DNA from: Calliphora vicina
Lineage: Eukaryota > Arthropoda > Insecta > Diptera > Calliphoridae
Assembly: GCF_958450345.1 (NCBI RefSeq)
Contig: NC_088780.1
Span: forward strand, 125,936,226-126,000,225
Reading direction: 5' to 3'
DNA length: 64,000 nucleotides
A program made the translations under genes and the position numbers. The notes beneath the pieces are model-generated. The model was not told the origin of the DNA, searched no databases, and was given only the letters and a program-made list of their open reading frames with translations. Of this stretch, positions 1-12,012 are shown one piece after another. Positions within the stretch are counted from its first letter, which is position 1. Each line of letters begins with the position of its first letter.

Positions 1-615
1 GGCGTATTACTTCCCATACAATGTAAATTGTTAATTTAGAATATCTAAAGAACTATAATCGTAAAATTATTTAAACTTAGTTTGAATCAATTTCTTATCA
101 CTGTATGCAGTTTGGCTGAAAATGGGCGGTATTGTATTAGTGGGTATTGTATTATTATCGAATATCTGGAGTACTATAATCGAAACAGGAGGTGAGTAAC
201 CTCTCATACAAAGTAAATTGTTATTTCTTAATATCATGAAAACTATAATTGCGAGATTCTTCGAACTTTGTCCGAATAGCTTATCATTTTACATAGTTTG
301 GCTGAAAATGTTTGGGATTGAATTAGTGGGCGTGGCACCTATCCTACAAAGTAAATAGTTATATTCAAATATCCGGAGTACTATAAATGTGAATGTCTTC
401 AAACTTTATATGAATCAATTTCATATCACTGCATGAAGTCTAACCAAAAATTGGAGGGTTCGGAACAGGGGTGAGTCTCCTACCATACAAAGAAAGTAGT
501 TATTTGTAAAAAAAAATCCGGTATTAATTATATTCATTTAATTTCTTATAAAATCCTTTCACATTTTCTTTAATTTACTAAAATAGGGCTAGCGAAGCGC
601 AACGGGTTTAGCTGG
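1..615 (+). mobile_element. Helitron-like element, 3' portion with internal tandem repeats
   Basis: The segment opens with about three and a half copies of a degenerate repeat, spaced roughly 140-190 bases, each carrying a block like CATACAAAGTAAATTGTTA (near 13, 201, 340 and 480). It ends at 587-615 with GCGAAGCGCAACGGGTTTAG followed by CTGG and a T. A GC-rich stretch followed by CTRR and a T is the expected 3' end of Helitrons. The start lies outside the window. Short internal repeats followed by a CTRR end are typical of DINE-1/Helentron-type non-autonomous elements. No coding capacity is visible. Confidence 0.5.
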
Positions 616-1036
616 TAACTAAATAAATTAATACCTCATATCTTTCTCAGACTTTTGTGCAACTAATTAAATCACAAATTATATTTATGCAAAATTTAAT
701 GACATATATATTATAAAAACAACTTTTAATTGTCTACCCCAAGCTCATCTTACTTTCAATATATTTTAAAATAAATAGCATGCGACACGCACTTCTTTTT
801 CAAATATATAATTCATTTTGAACGCGATTAATCATTAATTAATTCATGTCTAATAAAATAAATTTTGTACAATTGGTTTAGCTATTTAAAACCATGAAGC
901 TACTGATTTATCACCTGGCAGTAAAGGCAATTAACATTTGATGGATTATTGTAGCAAAATGTGTTTAATATAAATACGTGTAACTGTAAAATAAACTGTC
1001 CAATGAGACGGTTAAGAAACTCTAACCAAATACATT
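616..1036. other. AT-rich DNA, no gene seen
   Basis: No open frame of note and no recognisable repeat end between the Helitron end and the next inverted-repeat element. Confidence 0.5.
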
Positions 1037-1235
1037 TATACAATTGGGAGATTCACACGGTCTGCTATTAAGTCATATTGTCACAAACTCATAACATATT
1101 ATGATAGTTTAAACAAATTTTTGTTGTGCTTCACACAAAAAAAAAACTATTATTTTATGAGAAAACAATAAACATATGTAGTTCAAAAAGGCAATATTAC
1201 ATAATAGCAGACCGTGTGAACCTCCCAATTGTATA
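1037..1235. mobile_element. MITE with ~34-bp terminal inverted repeats
   Basis: The left end reads TATACAATTGGGAG, then a block containing TTCACACGGTCTGCTATTA. The right end is its reverse complement with about one mismatch. The roughly 130-bp centre is AT-rich and non-coding. Because the outermost bases include the palindrome CAATTG, the exact boundary and target duplication are ambiguous. The superfamily is not assigned. Confidence 0.7.
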
Positions 1236-1989
1236 TAGAGACACTATAAATATATGACATAAAAACTGAAATTTATCATGACTTAGGCCATTTGTTGTGT
1301 GGCATTTGTAGCTAACCTCTTAGGGTTGTATAAAATTTTGAAAAATTCAACTTCCTATTCAAATAAATAAACAAACAGCAAATGTCTACAACTAGTTTTC
1401 AAGAATCAAAGTATTTGAAATTAATTTGACATGTTTTCTTTAACATTTGGGTTTTTGCGTAGAGCTTCTTAGATTTATTACTAGTATGAACGTGTATTTT
1501 CCAACAAGGTAATTTATTTATATATATTGCAATGAAATTAAACAAAACCTTGTTAGTAAGTACTTGGTTGGCTATTGCTATTATAAACATTGTTTATATT
1601 TTATACTTTATCATCCAATTATGGACATTTTTATAACTTCCGTTTTAATATAATGCAATGAAGTAACTAAGACTATGAAAATTAAGTAAGACTATGGAAA
1701 TTGCACAGGCCAGTTACATATACAAAATGTTAAAATTTGTGTAAGCTATTCTATAAAAAAAACAATAGCAACCACAACATGAACCCTAGGGAAGAATCCA
1801 TATCAAAACGGACAGAAAACTGCTATTTTCGGATTTGACATCTTCAAATTTAATGAAATTTACCACACACATTACGATTCCAAAGGGTTCCTCAAATCAA
1901 TGACTTTTTCATCGAAAACCCTTTCCATTTCAAAAATATCGCGATTTGAAAATTTAAAGATTTGTCTAAATTTTCTAAAATTATATACA
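1236..1989. other. AT-rich DNA leading into the satellite array
   Basis: No gene is supported. A 63-codon minus-strand open frame at 1399-1590 has no recognisable domain and AT-driven composition. From about 1790 the text begins to resemble flanking Helitron sequence, just before the first satellite monomer. Confidence 0.4.
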
Positions 1990-4900
1990 TTTCGATTTTC
2001 AAGATCGAACTCCTTTTCTTGATTAAACGCTTATTGGCCATGTTATTAGCGAATTTAGATATTTTGAGTTTTTATATAAAAAACCAATTTTTGGTCAGAA
2101 ATATGAGTGATCACAGATCGAACTCCTTTTCTTGATTAAACGCTTATTGGCCAAATTATTAGCGAATTTAGATATTTTGAGTTTTTATATAAAAAATCGA
2201 TTTTTGGTCAGAAATATGAGTGATCACAGATCGACCTGCTTTTCTTGATTAAACGCTTATTGGCCAAGTTATTAGCGAATTTATATATTTTGAGTTTTTA
2301 TATAAAAAATCGAATTTTGGTCAGAAATATGAGTGATCACAGATCGAACTCCTTTTCTTGATTAAACGCTTATTGGCCAAGTTATTAGCGAATTTAGATA
2401 TTTTGAGTTTTTATATAAAAAATCGATTTTTGGTCAGAAATAGGAGTGATCACAGATCGAGCTCCTTTTCTTGATTGAACGCTTATTGGCCAAGTTAATA
2501 GCGAATTTAGTTTGAGTTTTTATGTGAAAAAATCGATTTTTGGTCAGAAATATGAGTGATCACAGATCGAGCTCCTTTTCTTGATTAAACGCTTATTGGC
2601 AAAGTTATTAGCGATTTTAGATATTTTGAGTTTTTATATAAAAAATCGAATTTTTGTCAGAAATATGAGTGATCACAGATCGAACTCCTTTTCTTGATTA
2701 AACGCTTATTTGCCAAATTATTAGCGAATTTAGATATTTTGAGTTTTTATGTGAAAAAATCGAATTTTTGTCAGAAATATGAGTGATCAGTGATCACAGA
2801 TCGAGCTGCTTTTCTTGATTAAACGCTTATTGGCCAAGTTATTAGCGAATTTAGATATTTTGAGTTTTTATATAAAAAATCGATTTTTGATCAGAAATAT
2901 GAGTGATCACAGATCGAACTCCTTTTCTTGATTAAACGCTTATTGGCCATGTTATTAGCGAATTTAGATATTTTGGTTTTTTATGTGAAAAAATGGATTT
3001 TTGGTCAGAAATATGACTTCACAGATCGAACTCCTTTTCTTGATTAAACGCTTATTTGACAAATTATTATCGTTTTTATGTGAAAAAATCGATTTTTGGT
3101 CAGAAATATGAGTGATCACAGATCGAGCTCCTTTTCTTGATTAATCGCTTATTGGCCAAGTTATTAGCGAATTTAGATATTTTGAGTTTTTGTATAAAAA
3201 AATCGATTTTTGGTCAGAAATATGAGTGATCACAGATCGAGCTCCAATTCTTGATTAAACGCTTATTGTCCAAGTTATTAGCGAAATTAGATATTTTGGT
3301 TTTTTATGTTAAAAAATCGAATTTTGGTCAGAAATATGAGTGATCACAGATCGAACTCCTTTTCGCTTATTGACCAAGTTATTAGCGAATTTAGATTTGA
3401 GTTGTTATATAAAAAATTGATTTTTGTTAAGAAATTTGAGTGACCACAGATCGAGCTCCTTTTCTTTATTAAACGCTTATTGGCCAAGTTATTAGCGAAT
3501 TTAGATATTTTGAGTTTTTATATAAAAAATCAATTTTTGGTCAGAAATATGAGTGATCACAGATCGAGCTCCTTTTCTTCATTAAACGCTTATTGGCCAA
3601 GTTATAAGCGAATTTAGATATTTTGGTTTTTTATATAAAAAAATCGATTTTTGTTCAGAAATATGAGTGACCACAGAACGAGCTCCTTTTCTTTATTAAA
3701 CGCTTATTGGCCAAGTTATTAGCGAATTTAGATATTTTGAGTTTTTATATAAAAAATCAATTTTTGGTCAGAAATATGAGTGATCACAGATTGAGCTCCT
3801 TTTCTTGATTAAATTCGCTAATAACTTATTGGCCAAGTTATTAACGAATTTAGATATTTTGAGTTTTATATAAAAAAAAATCGATTTTTGGTCAGAAATA
3901 TGAGTGATCACAGATCGAGCTCCTTTTCTTGATTAAATTCGCTAATAACTTATTGGCCAAGTTATTAGCGAATTTAGATATTTTGGTTTTTTATATAAAA
4001 AAATCGATTTTTGCTCAGAAATATGAGTGATCACAGATCGTGCTCCTTTTCTTGATTAAACGCTTATTGGCCAAGTTATTAGCGAAATTAGATATTTTGA
4101 GTTTTTATATAAAAAATCGATTTTTGTTAAGAAATATGAGTGATCACAGAACGAGCCCTTTTTCTTGATTAAACGCTTATTGGCCAAGTTATTAGCAAAT
4201 TTAGATATTTTGAGATTTTGTATAAAAAAATCGATTTTTAGTCAGAAATATGAGTGATCACAGATCGAGCTCCATTAATTGATTAAACGCTTATTGTCCA
4301 AGTTATTAGCGAAATTAGATATTTTGGTTTTTTATGTGAAAAAATCGAATTTTGGTCAGAAATATGAGTGATCACAGATCGAACTCCTTTTCTTGAATAA
4401 ACGCTTATTGGCCAAGTTATTAGCGAATTTAGATATTTTGAGTTTTTATATAAAAAATCAATTTTTGGTCAGAAATATGAGTGATCACAGATCGATCTCC
4501 TTTTCTTGATTAAATGTTTATTGGCCAAGTTATTAGCGAATTTGAGTTTTTATGTGAAAAAATTTATTTTTGGTCAGAAATATGAGTGATCACAGATCGA
4601 GCTCCTTTTCTTGATTAAACGCTTATTGGCCAAGTTATTAGCGAATTTAGTTTGAGTTTTTATGTGAAAAAATCGATTTTTGGTCAGAAATATGAATGAT
4701 CACAGATCGTGCTCCTTTTCTTGATTAAACGCTTATTGGCCAAGTTATTAGCGAATTTATTTATTTTGAGTTTTTATAAAAAAAATCGATTTTTGTTAAG
4801 AAATATGAGTGATCACAGATCGTGCTCCTTTTCTTGATTAAACGCTTATTGGCCAAGTTATTAGCGAATTTAGATATTTTGAGTTTTTATATAAAAAAAT

Positions 4901-5152
4901 CGAATTTTGGTCAGACATATGAGTGCTGCTTTTCTTGATTAAACGTTTATTGGCCAAGTTATTTGCGAATTTAGTTATTTTGAGTTTTTATATAAAAAAA
5001 TCAATTTTTGGTCAGAAATATTAGTGATCACAGATCCTTTTCTTGATTAAACGCTTATTGACCAAGTAATTATCGATTTAAGCTATTGTGAGTTTTTATA
5101 TAAGTAATCGAATTTTGGTCTGAAATATGATTGATCACATTAAAAAAAAATA
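1990..5152 (-). repeat. Tandem satellite array, ~113-bp monomer, about 28 copies
   Basis: A monomer containing TTGATTAAACGCTTATTGG, then AGTTATTAGCGAATTTAG and GAGTGATCACAGATCG, repeats head to tail. Successive GAGTGATCAC blocks begin near 2105, 2218 and 2331, giving a 113-bp period. Many units carry small deletions, and two units near 3790-3960 contain an internal duplication of the TTCGCTAATAACTTATTGG segment. The units are AT-rich and untranslatable. It is followed at 5394 by a Helitron 5' end read on the minus strand, so I read the array as the expanded central repeat of a Helitron-like element; hence the strand given. Confidence 0.9.
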
Positions 5153-5394
5153 GTTAAATCCTCCTGCGACCTGGTAAAAACTTAAATTGGATTTTTATGA
5201 TCATTTAAACAAAAAATTAGCCAAATCGATGTAGCCGTTTTCCGAAAAAGTGGGCGTGGTCAATTCTTCATTCCGGAAAAACCTAAGTTGGGCTATGACC
5301 AACATTTTAAAAAAAAAGTGTCTAAATCGGTCCGGCCGTTCTCTACTGATGCAATTACCAACGAACGAGATTTGATTTTTATTTATATAGAAGA
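5153..5394 (-). mobile_element. Helitron-like 5' end adjoining the satellite array
   Basis: Read on the minus strand from 5394, the sequence starts TCTTCTATATAAATAAAAAT and soon reaches GAGAACGGCCGGACCGATTT. A TC start, a TATA-rich lead and an 'AACGG.(C/T)GGACCGATTT' block is the common 5' layout of insect Helitrons, and it is also seen here at 55344 and 55673. No Rep or helicase coding sequence is visible, so the element is non-autonomous or truncated. I did not find its 3' end on the left side of the array. Confidence 0.6.
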
Positions 5395-6195
5395 TAGATT
5401 AAAATTATAAAAATAAAAATGTTTCAGCCTAACTATAAAAGAAATTTTAAAGTTAATTTTTGTTAAAGTCGACTTTATTTTCCAAAAGCTTTCAAAACTT
5501 TTCCCAATGAATGCATTCAAATAAATGAAAATATTTTTCAATGAATGTAAATAAAAAAAATTCAAAAAAACAAAATGTTCTAACAAATAAAAATAATAAA
5601 AAAACATTTTAAATTATATTTGAAATTTAAAATAATTATCAACTTTATGGACTTAAAATCGACTTTAAGTCTTTTGTGGTTAGGCTGTTTGATTTCAACA
5701 GAGTTCAAAATATAATAAATTAACAAATTTAACAGCTTATTCTTAAAATTATAAATTTTATTAATAATTTCAAGATGAAATTACCGTTATCGCTTAAATA
5801 CAGTTACCAAAATAATCCAAATTACCGTTACTTTTTAAACATTTCAAAACGGTAGCTAATCTTGCTATTTAGCTAACCCTGACTGTTTGCATATTAAAAA
5901 CTTCCTACCACAGGTATTCAAACACCAAAATAAACAGTAAAAAAGAAATGTTTAAATATCTATGTTTGTAAATGTTGTGGTTTGTTAATGTCATTCTAAT
6001 GTTATACGATTTGTATTTGTATGTATATTGAATGAACGTTAGTTTGTATCCTTGAATACCTAAAATATAAAATTACCTCATTTTATTTTTGGTCAAATGC
6101 CACCAAAGAAACAAATATTTGCCATCGTTTGTGTATTTATTAGCAATGACTAATAATTTATTTTGTTGTTCAGAATGTATGTACTTATAACAAAT
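5395..6195. other. AT-rich DNA, no gene seen
   Basis: Only short AT-driven open frames occur. Nothing resembling an exon, RNA gene or element end was recognised. Confidence 0.45.
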
Positions 6196-6726
6196 CTGTG
6201 GTGGTTTGGAAAAACTAGGTAACTCCACTTTTTGAGAAAATAGAAACTACGTTTCATTTACTATCACTCTGTCAGATCGAAATGTTGATATAGTTTCTCA
6301 TTTAAAAGTTATTTTCATGTAAAAATTTGCTAACTCCATGCATTTTATGAAAAAACAAGGTAACTACATATTTTCTTAAAAAAAATATTTTTTGAAAAAA
6401 CTGGGTAACTCCATTTTTAAATTAACGTACTGTTTTAAATAGTAAATGTTTTACCACAAATGATTACTAAAGTTGCTTTAATTCCGTAAAAAAAAAATTA
6501 AATAAAAAAACTAGGTAACTGACATCGATTTTGGGTTCTAATGACCAAAAATTAGTTCAATGGAACCAGAAATCTTCAACATTATTTAAAATTATGTTTT
6601 GTTTAGTGCGCATGCATAATAACATAAGTTCATATTAAATAATTAGTCAAATATGTTTAAAACTTTAAATGTGTTTTCTAATGTTTTCAAAAAATGGAGT
6701 TACCTAGTTTTTCTAAACCACCACAG
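6196..6726. mobile_element. MITE with 32-bp inverted repeats and internal direct repeats
   Basis: The left end begins CTGTGGTGGTTTGGAAAAAC and continues TAGGTAACTCCA. The right end is the reverse complement with one mismatch over 32 bases. AAAACTAGGTAACT-like blocks recur several times inside, near 6353, 6400 and 6510. The flanking bases AAAT occur on both sides and may be a 4-bp target duplication. It is non-coding. Confidence 0.7.
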
Positions 6727-7688
6727 AAATTTTGTTATTTTATTGTTTAACAAGCATTCGTAGACACACTTGTGGTGCAATAAATGCATTCAAATGTTTA
6801 ATGGGGTTTTTCACATTGTTCGTGTACTTGCTTCATAAAGTGTTGCAGAAAGTCATCCTTTTGAATATCCTTCTTAGACCACTTGAGTGTGTAAGGTAAG
6901 AAAAACAATAAATAAGTTTTGTTTTTCTAAAAGGACCACTTCTACATACATAAAAAACATAGCTATTTAATAATTTTTTTGCTTTTTGCAGTCAAAGAAA
7001 TAACTTTTTGTGTTTTCAATCAATACTTATAATTCAAACAAACCATGTACAAAGTCTGCAAGTCAACCAACCATCCTATTAATCGTCTACACTTTTAGAG
7101 TCTTCTATTCTTTACTATAATGGCCACTTGAGATCTTTTTTAAAAGCTACAGCTCTAGCTACATTTGCAATTTCGTATTCCTTTTTTATTTTTTTTCTCT
7201 CCCTATCCACATTTCTGTCTTTTTCAGTGCAAAACGTCTATAAAGTTTCGTTTTGTCTTAAGTTGGTTTTTTCTATTAAGAAATTCATTTGAATTGTGAA
7301 AACATAAGTTTTTTTTTTTTCGAAATTTAAAGTTAATTAGTAGTTGGTTAAATATTTATAAACAAAAACACTTTAAGTGTTTAATACCTAATATAGTTTA
7401 GAGACTGAGAAAAGACAAAGACTTACAAAGTACAAACGATTATTATGTAAATGGTAATAAATATAAATACATAAATTCAAGACCACTAAACAAATCATAA
7501 GTCAGTAGAAGACGGGATGTTACACTTTTTTGGCAGTGATAGTAAGGTAAATATTGCGAGTGCCAAAAAAATTCATGACAATATGTTACAAAATATAATT
7601 TTGTTCATACATTTTTGAGTAAACGGGGACATTCATGATAACATATCTATCATTAAGATAATAAAATGTTACCACTATCTATTACATA
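6727..7688. other. AT-rich DNA, no gene seen
   Basis: T-rich low-complexity runs and short open frames only. No splice-consistent coding exon or element boundary was recognised. Confidence 0.45.
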
Positions 7689-9066
7689 CACTGGTGCTTA
7701 TTACCATAAACGCAAACTACTTTTTTTTTAAAAGATTGTAAAAATTAAACATGAACATATTTAGGGGGCTACAAATTTATTTATTACATTAGTTAAGATT
7801 TCACTTAGAATATTGTTTACAAAAAAAATTCATTTGTACTTTATTTTTTTTTACTTGATTTTCGAGATTAACAGCCATTTTAAGGGTATTTTCCTATAAA
7901 CGCACTTTAATTTATGGGCCACTGTAGCATTATTAATAATGTTTGGCATTGATTCCACTAATTTTTTAAGCAGATCGGAATAAATTTCCTCCCAGACTTG
8001 TTTAATTCTTAGTTTCAGTTCTGTCACAGTCATTATGCTTTCATTCTGGGCATTATTTGCATAAATCTTACGGGCCATGTATCCCCAAAAGTTCTCCATT
8101 GGGTTTAAGTCCAGACTACAAAACGGCCAGTCCAACAGAGTAATGCTATGTTCATTAAACCAAGATTTCGATTACTTAGAAACATGGATTGCAGCATTAT
8201 CTTGTTGGAATATGCAATCTTCATTCATTTTTTCATCCATAAATTAGAGAAGAGCATCTTCCAACAATTCGTTATAAATCGCACTATTAATTTTTGTCGG
8301 AACAAAACATATTTTCGACTTAACAACTGCAGAAAACGCTGCCCAAACAATAACACTGCCACCACCGAAATTACGTTTTGACATCCGAACATCGTTTGAT
8401 CTCAAATCGTGCCAATAGCATGAGTATGAGTCAGACCGTGTAAATTAAATTTTTTTTCGCCAGAGAAAATTACTTTTTTCCACTCATCTGTCCATTTTAT
8501 ATATTTTCTTGCGAATTTTAGACGATTTTCTTTATGGTGCTTTTTTAACATTGGATTACATTTCGGCTTTTTCCATTTTATGTTTTCATCGTTTCGTAAA
8601 ATGGGTGTAACGTGTTTGGAAGTCACTGGAAGATTCAATTTATTCTTTATGTGTGTGGAATTCAATTTGTTGCGGGTTGCTTCTTGTTTTATTAGATTAA
8701 GTTGTCTTCTTGTTAATCTTGTATTTCCCTTTGTAGGTTTGCGAACTCCATAATTTTGATCTTTCTTCAAGAAATTTCGCACTACACTTTCCTAACGATC
8801 GATTTTACGTCCAATTTCTCTATTGGAACATCCTTGGTCGTGAAAAAATTTAATTTGAATGTTTTCTTGATCGGACAATAAAGTTCCCTTGTACATCTCT
8901 AAAACTGATGAAATTTATTATTTCAAATAGAAAAAGTTGCAGTAAATTGAGATGTTACTATTAGAAACGTATCTTTGGTTGAAAAAAAACTTTTTGGTAA
9001 CTTTTTTAAAAACAAATTTCACGTCTGCGTTTATACGAATCTTCCACTTAAAATAGCACCAAGAAC
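7689..9066 (-). mobile_element. Tc1-like DNA transposon with decayed transposase
   Basis: The transposase reads on the minus strand. Its N-terminal DNA-binding part and early catalytic domain are at about 8402-8900. The C-terminal part at 7851-8135 opens with a DWPFCSLDLNPMENFWG block, the Tc1-family 'DWP.QSPDLNPIENLW' region. The two pieces are separated by frame breaks, so the gene is dead. The left end, TA then CACTGGTGC, pairs imperfectly with GCACC near 9060, and both ends share ATAAACGC blocks (7707; 9030 in reverse). At about 1.38 kb the length is normal for Tc1 elements. The right boundary is approximate. Confidence 0.75.
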
Positions 9067-9112
9067 ATTTGATCGCATAATTAAGGCAAACAACAAGAAT
9101 AAGAAAAACAAG

Positions 9113-9727
9113 TAAGAGTGCTATATTCGGCTGTGCCTAATCTTATATACCCTTCACCAAATTATACCTTAAATATTTTTAGGTAAACAAAATTTAATTT
9201 TGGAAAAAAAAATTTTTTTTGTCTTTTAAATTTTTTTTTATTTTTTGAAAAAAAAAAAATTCGGGTTAAAAATTTTTTTTTCCGATTTTGACCCATTGTA
9301 GGTCCAACTTACTATGGTCTTATATACGTTGCAAATTTCTTTGAAATATCTATCATTAGATATCCATATTGTCTATATTAATGCCTTAGTAATCCAGATA
9401 TAGGTCAAAAATAGGTCAAAAATCGAGGTTGTCTTGGTTTTTTCCTCATATCTCAGCCATTTGTGGACCGATTTTGCTGATTTTAAATAGCAAAATTCTC
9501 GAAAGCATGTCTGACAGAATTATTGAAGATTTGGATCCCGAAGATATCTGGGGTCTTCAGAAAATTGATTTCAACAGACAGACAGACGGACATGGCTTAA
9601 TCGACTCCGCTATCTATAAGGATCCAGAATATATATACTTTATAGGGTCGGAAATGAAAAATGTAGAAATTACAAACGGAATGACAAACTTATATATACC
9701 CTTCTCACGAAGGTGAAGGGTATAAAA
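9113..9727 (+). repeat. Mini-me/DINE-like dispersed repeat, full copy
   Basis: It starts with GCTATATTCGGCTGTGCC and TATATACCCTTCACC, has a T-rich middle, then ATCTCAGCCATTTGTGGACC, a short (GACA/GACG) run, a core with CTATCTATAAGGATCCAGAA and a (TA)n run, and ends GGTGAAGGGTATA. The terminal TATACCCTTCACC and GGTGAAGGGTATA are mutual inverted repeats. A conserved core between a (GTCY)n-like and a (TA)n proto-microsatellite matches the described architecture of Drosophila mini-me/DINE-1 elements; calling it that family is an inference. Five further copies or fragments lie in the window. The 95-codon open frame inside is part of the repeat, not a gene. Confidence 0.7.
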
Positions 9728-9764
9728 AAACTTGTTTTGAAGGTTACATATCTGTAATTTATAC

Positions 9765-10016
9765 CCACTTAGTTATTGAAGATTATAGTGTAAACAATAA
9801 AGTTTTTTTTTGTACTTCAAAAAGAGATCGTTGGTGAAGCCCGGCCAACAAGCCAAAACGATACCAAAGCCAAATATTCATGGCGCTAAGGTAATGCTCT
9901 GTATTTGGTGGGAGCAAAAGGGTCCTATCTTATCTGACCAGACCATCACAGGGAACCTGTACCGAACGCAACTGATTCAAATGATTCTTGTGTCTATAAT
10001 ATCATCATTCGAATAA
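9765..10016 (+). pseudogene. Mariner transposase fragment (mauritiana type)
   Basis: The frame at 9810-10016 reads a block with KPGQQAKTIPKPNIHGAKVM followed by LCIWWEQKGP and TITGNLYRTQL. These are the central catalytic-core motifs of mariner transposase (family pattern KPNIHGKKVMLCIWWDQKG, then LYRTQL). The first part of the gene and everything past this point are missing. A related 5' flank (TTAGTTATT, then GTGTAAACAA) precedes both this copy and the second remnant near 24240. Confidence 0.8.
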
Positions 10017-10694
10017 AAATTAGTCGAATAATCGAGTAAAACTTTATATTTTTTATTTGAATGAATAACATTTTTCAAACTAGAATAAAAAATTGTCGAA
10101 CAGTCGAATAAATTTATTATCAAGTTCAAATTTATTTAAACTTGATAATTAATTTATAAATTTATTGACATAAACAATACAAATAGTATATAATGTTATT
10201 CCAAGTTGGTTACATTGAAAGTTTCATTAGCAACGACTTTCAACATTCATTTTAAAATCGACTTTAACGTGATAACGAAAACCTTGCGATTACTAAATAC
10301 CTAAGAAATGTTAAAGTATCAGCAATAGAGTTAGAATAACCCTAATTCTAACTCTATTGCTGATACTTTAATCGACTCTAACGTGATAACGAAATTACTT
10401 GCGATTACTAAATACCTAAGAAATGTTAAAGTATCAGCAATAGAGTTAGAATTAGGGTTAACATACGAATAAACAATGAAAAAAATAAAACTTTCAATTT
10501 GGAATAAAAAATTATTCGATCAATAATGATCGATTAATCGAATATTCGAATAAATTTATTTTTAAGTTAAAATTAAACAAAATAATTTATTTAAGCAAAA
10601 ATTTGTTGCGAAATATCTCAATGAGAAAATGCTAATAGTTTATAATTTTATTCCAAGTTGGTTACATAGGAAATATTATTATAAAAGACTTTCG
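10017..10694. repeat. Compound AT-rich repeat with foldback MITE
   Basis: A 124-bp inverted-repeat element lies at 10337-10460. It starts TAACCCTAATTCTAACTCTA and ends with the reverse complement, with arms of about 35 bp. Immediately left, 10255-10336 repeats the interior plus right arm of the same element, so the two adjoining right- and left-hand arms form a near-perfect 27-bp hairpin around 10314-10370. TTCCAAGTTGGTTACAT occurs at both 10199 and 10649, showing that a longer unit was also duplicated. There is no coding content. Confidence 0.7.
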
Positions 10695-10702
10695 ATCAGA
10701 AC

Positions 10703-12004
10703 TAGGGTATTCGAATTATTCGATTTTTCTCTTGTTCGAATAAAATGAATAATTCGAATAAGAAATTTTAACTTGTTCGAATAATTCGATCACACGTTTA
10801 AAATTAATCGAATTATTCGAATAATTTACATTTTTTTAAAAAAGTAAGGAATGAAGTTTTAATGTCGGGTTTTTAATACTTTTAAAGTTAAAGTTAACAA
10901 TTTAAGTATTGATAATGTTAAAAAACATTCAACAGAAATCTTCAGGTCAGATTAACTTCCGAACAATCTACAAAACAATTGACTAGCAAACCCATTAGTT
11001 TCCGTTTTGGAGCTATGCTTTAAAAAATTTGAGCTAGTTGGACATGATCCTGAATTCAAATACAATATTCTTTAATTTAGGTTTCAAATTGAGTAACTAA
11101 TTCTTTAGTATATTAATTATTCACTATTTCTAAATTATTTATAACAAATTGTATTATACATCAAGCTCTATCAACGTTGCCGAATCTTTGCTTAATAAAG
11201 TGGTCTTGGGGAATTACACAATAAGGGGAATCTGTCCAAAGTTTGATATCATTGTCAGTGAACGTGGCTAATTTGAAGTCAGGCAGTGCATGATTGACCA
11301 TGTTAGACAAAGATGTTCAACGATGTTCAAAATTATTTATAAGACGAACTCCATGCTTTTCTTGCGACAAAACGTTAAGTTGCAATATTTGTGTGTATCA
11401 TTCGATTTATGAAATATTTTGCAACACTTACGTACGCGGTTAATAACATCACTCATATACATATATTTTAAGATAATGGCCTTCATCTATTTCAATGTAA
11501 TCATTATAAATGTCATCCTCAATATCACTTTCGATGACCGTTTCAAAATCACATTCTCCATCACATTCAACTCTACTTTAATCTAAGTTAATATTTTGAT
11601 TATTAATTGCGATTCTTCTAATATTTCGCCAGCAAAATAACAAATATTTTATTCCGTACCTTTTATTTTCATTGGTTAAAAAAGTTAAAAATTTTGAAAG
11701 ATTTGTTTTTAGAATTGTAACTTCTTGCAGTAATATTTATATATTTATAGAAGGAGCTATCGGAACACTCATATACAGTGATCGAACGTCCCTTTGTCTT
11801 TAGTTATTTGTCGAATTTCAGAAACAATAAAATTTTTGTGAGTCATTATTATTTATTTAAATTTGAAATTATAAAACATTTTAAGCAATTTAATAAATTT
11901 AAATATATGTATATGAACATTTATTCGATTTATTCGATTATTCTACATAAATTTGTTCGAATTATTCGATTAATCGAACGATCATTAGTCGAATGAATAT
12001 CCTA
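10703..12004 (-). mobile_element. Non-autonomous hAT element, copy 1
   Basis: It is bounded by TAGGGTATTC and GAATATCCTA (terminal inverted repeats, one change) with a perfect 8-bp target duplication ATCAGAAC at 10695-10702 and 12005-12012. The 8-bp duplication is diagnostic of the hAT superfamily. The first and last 200 bases are dense in ATTCGAATAATTCG-type subterminal repeats. The interior on the minus strand is a broken transposase-like region, shared with the copies at 12743, 15374 and 28920, including a block reading LPDFKLATFTDNDIKLWTDS. No intact ORF remains. Orientation is relative to copy 2. Confidence 0.85.
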
Positions 12005-12012
12005 ATCAGAAC

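Noticed and set aside
1990..5152. Array as a possible CRISPR or rDNA-spacer locus
   Set aside because: The unit is a contiguous 113-bp head-to-tail satellite with no unique spacers, the genome is eukaryotic, and no rRNA sequence is nearby.
9429..9716. 95-codon plus-strand open frame, and its near-twin at 50828-51097
   Set aside because: Both lie within copies of the mini-me-like repeat and encode no domain. The similarity is repeat similarity, not a gene family.
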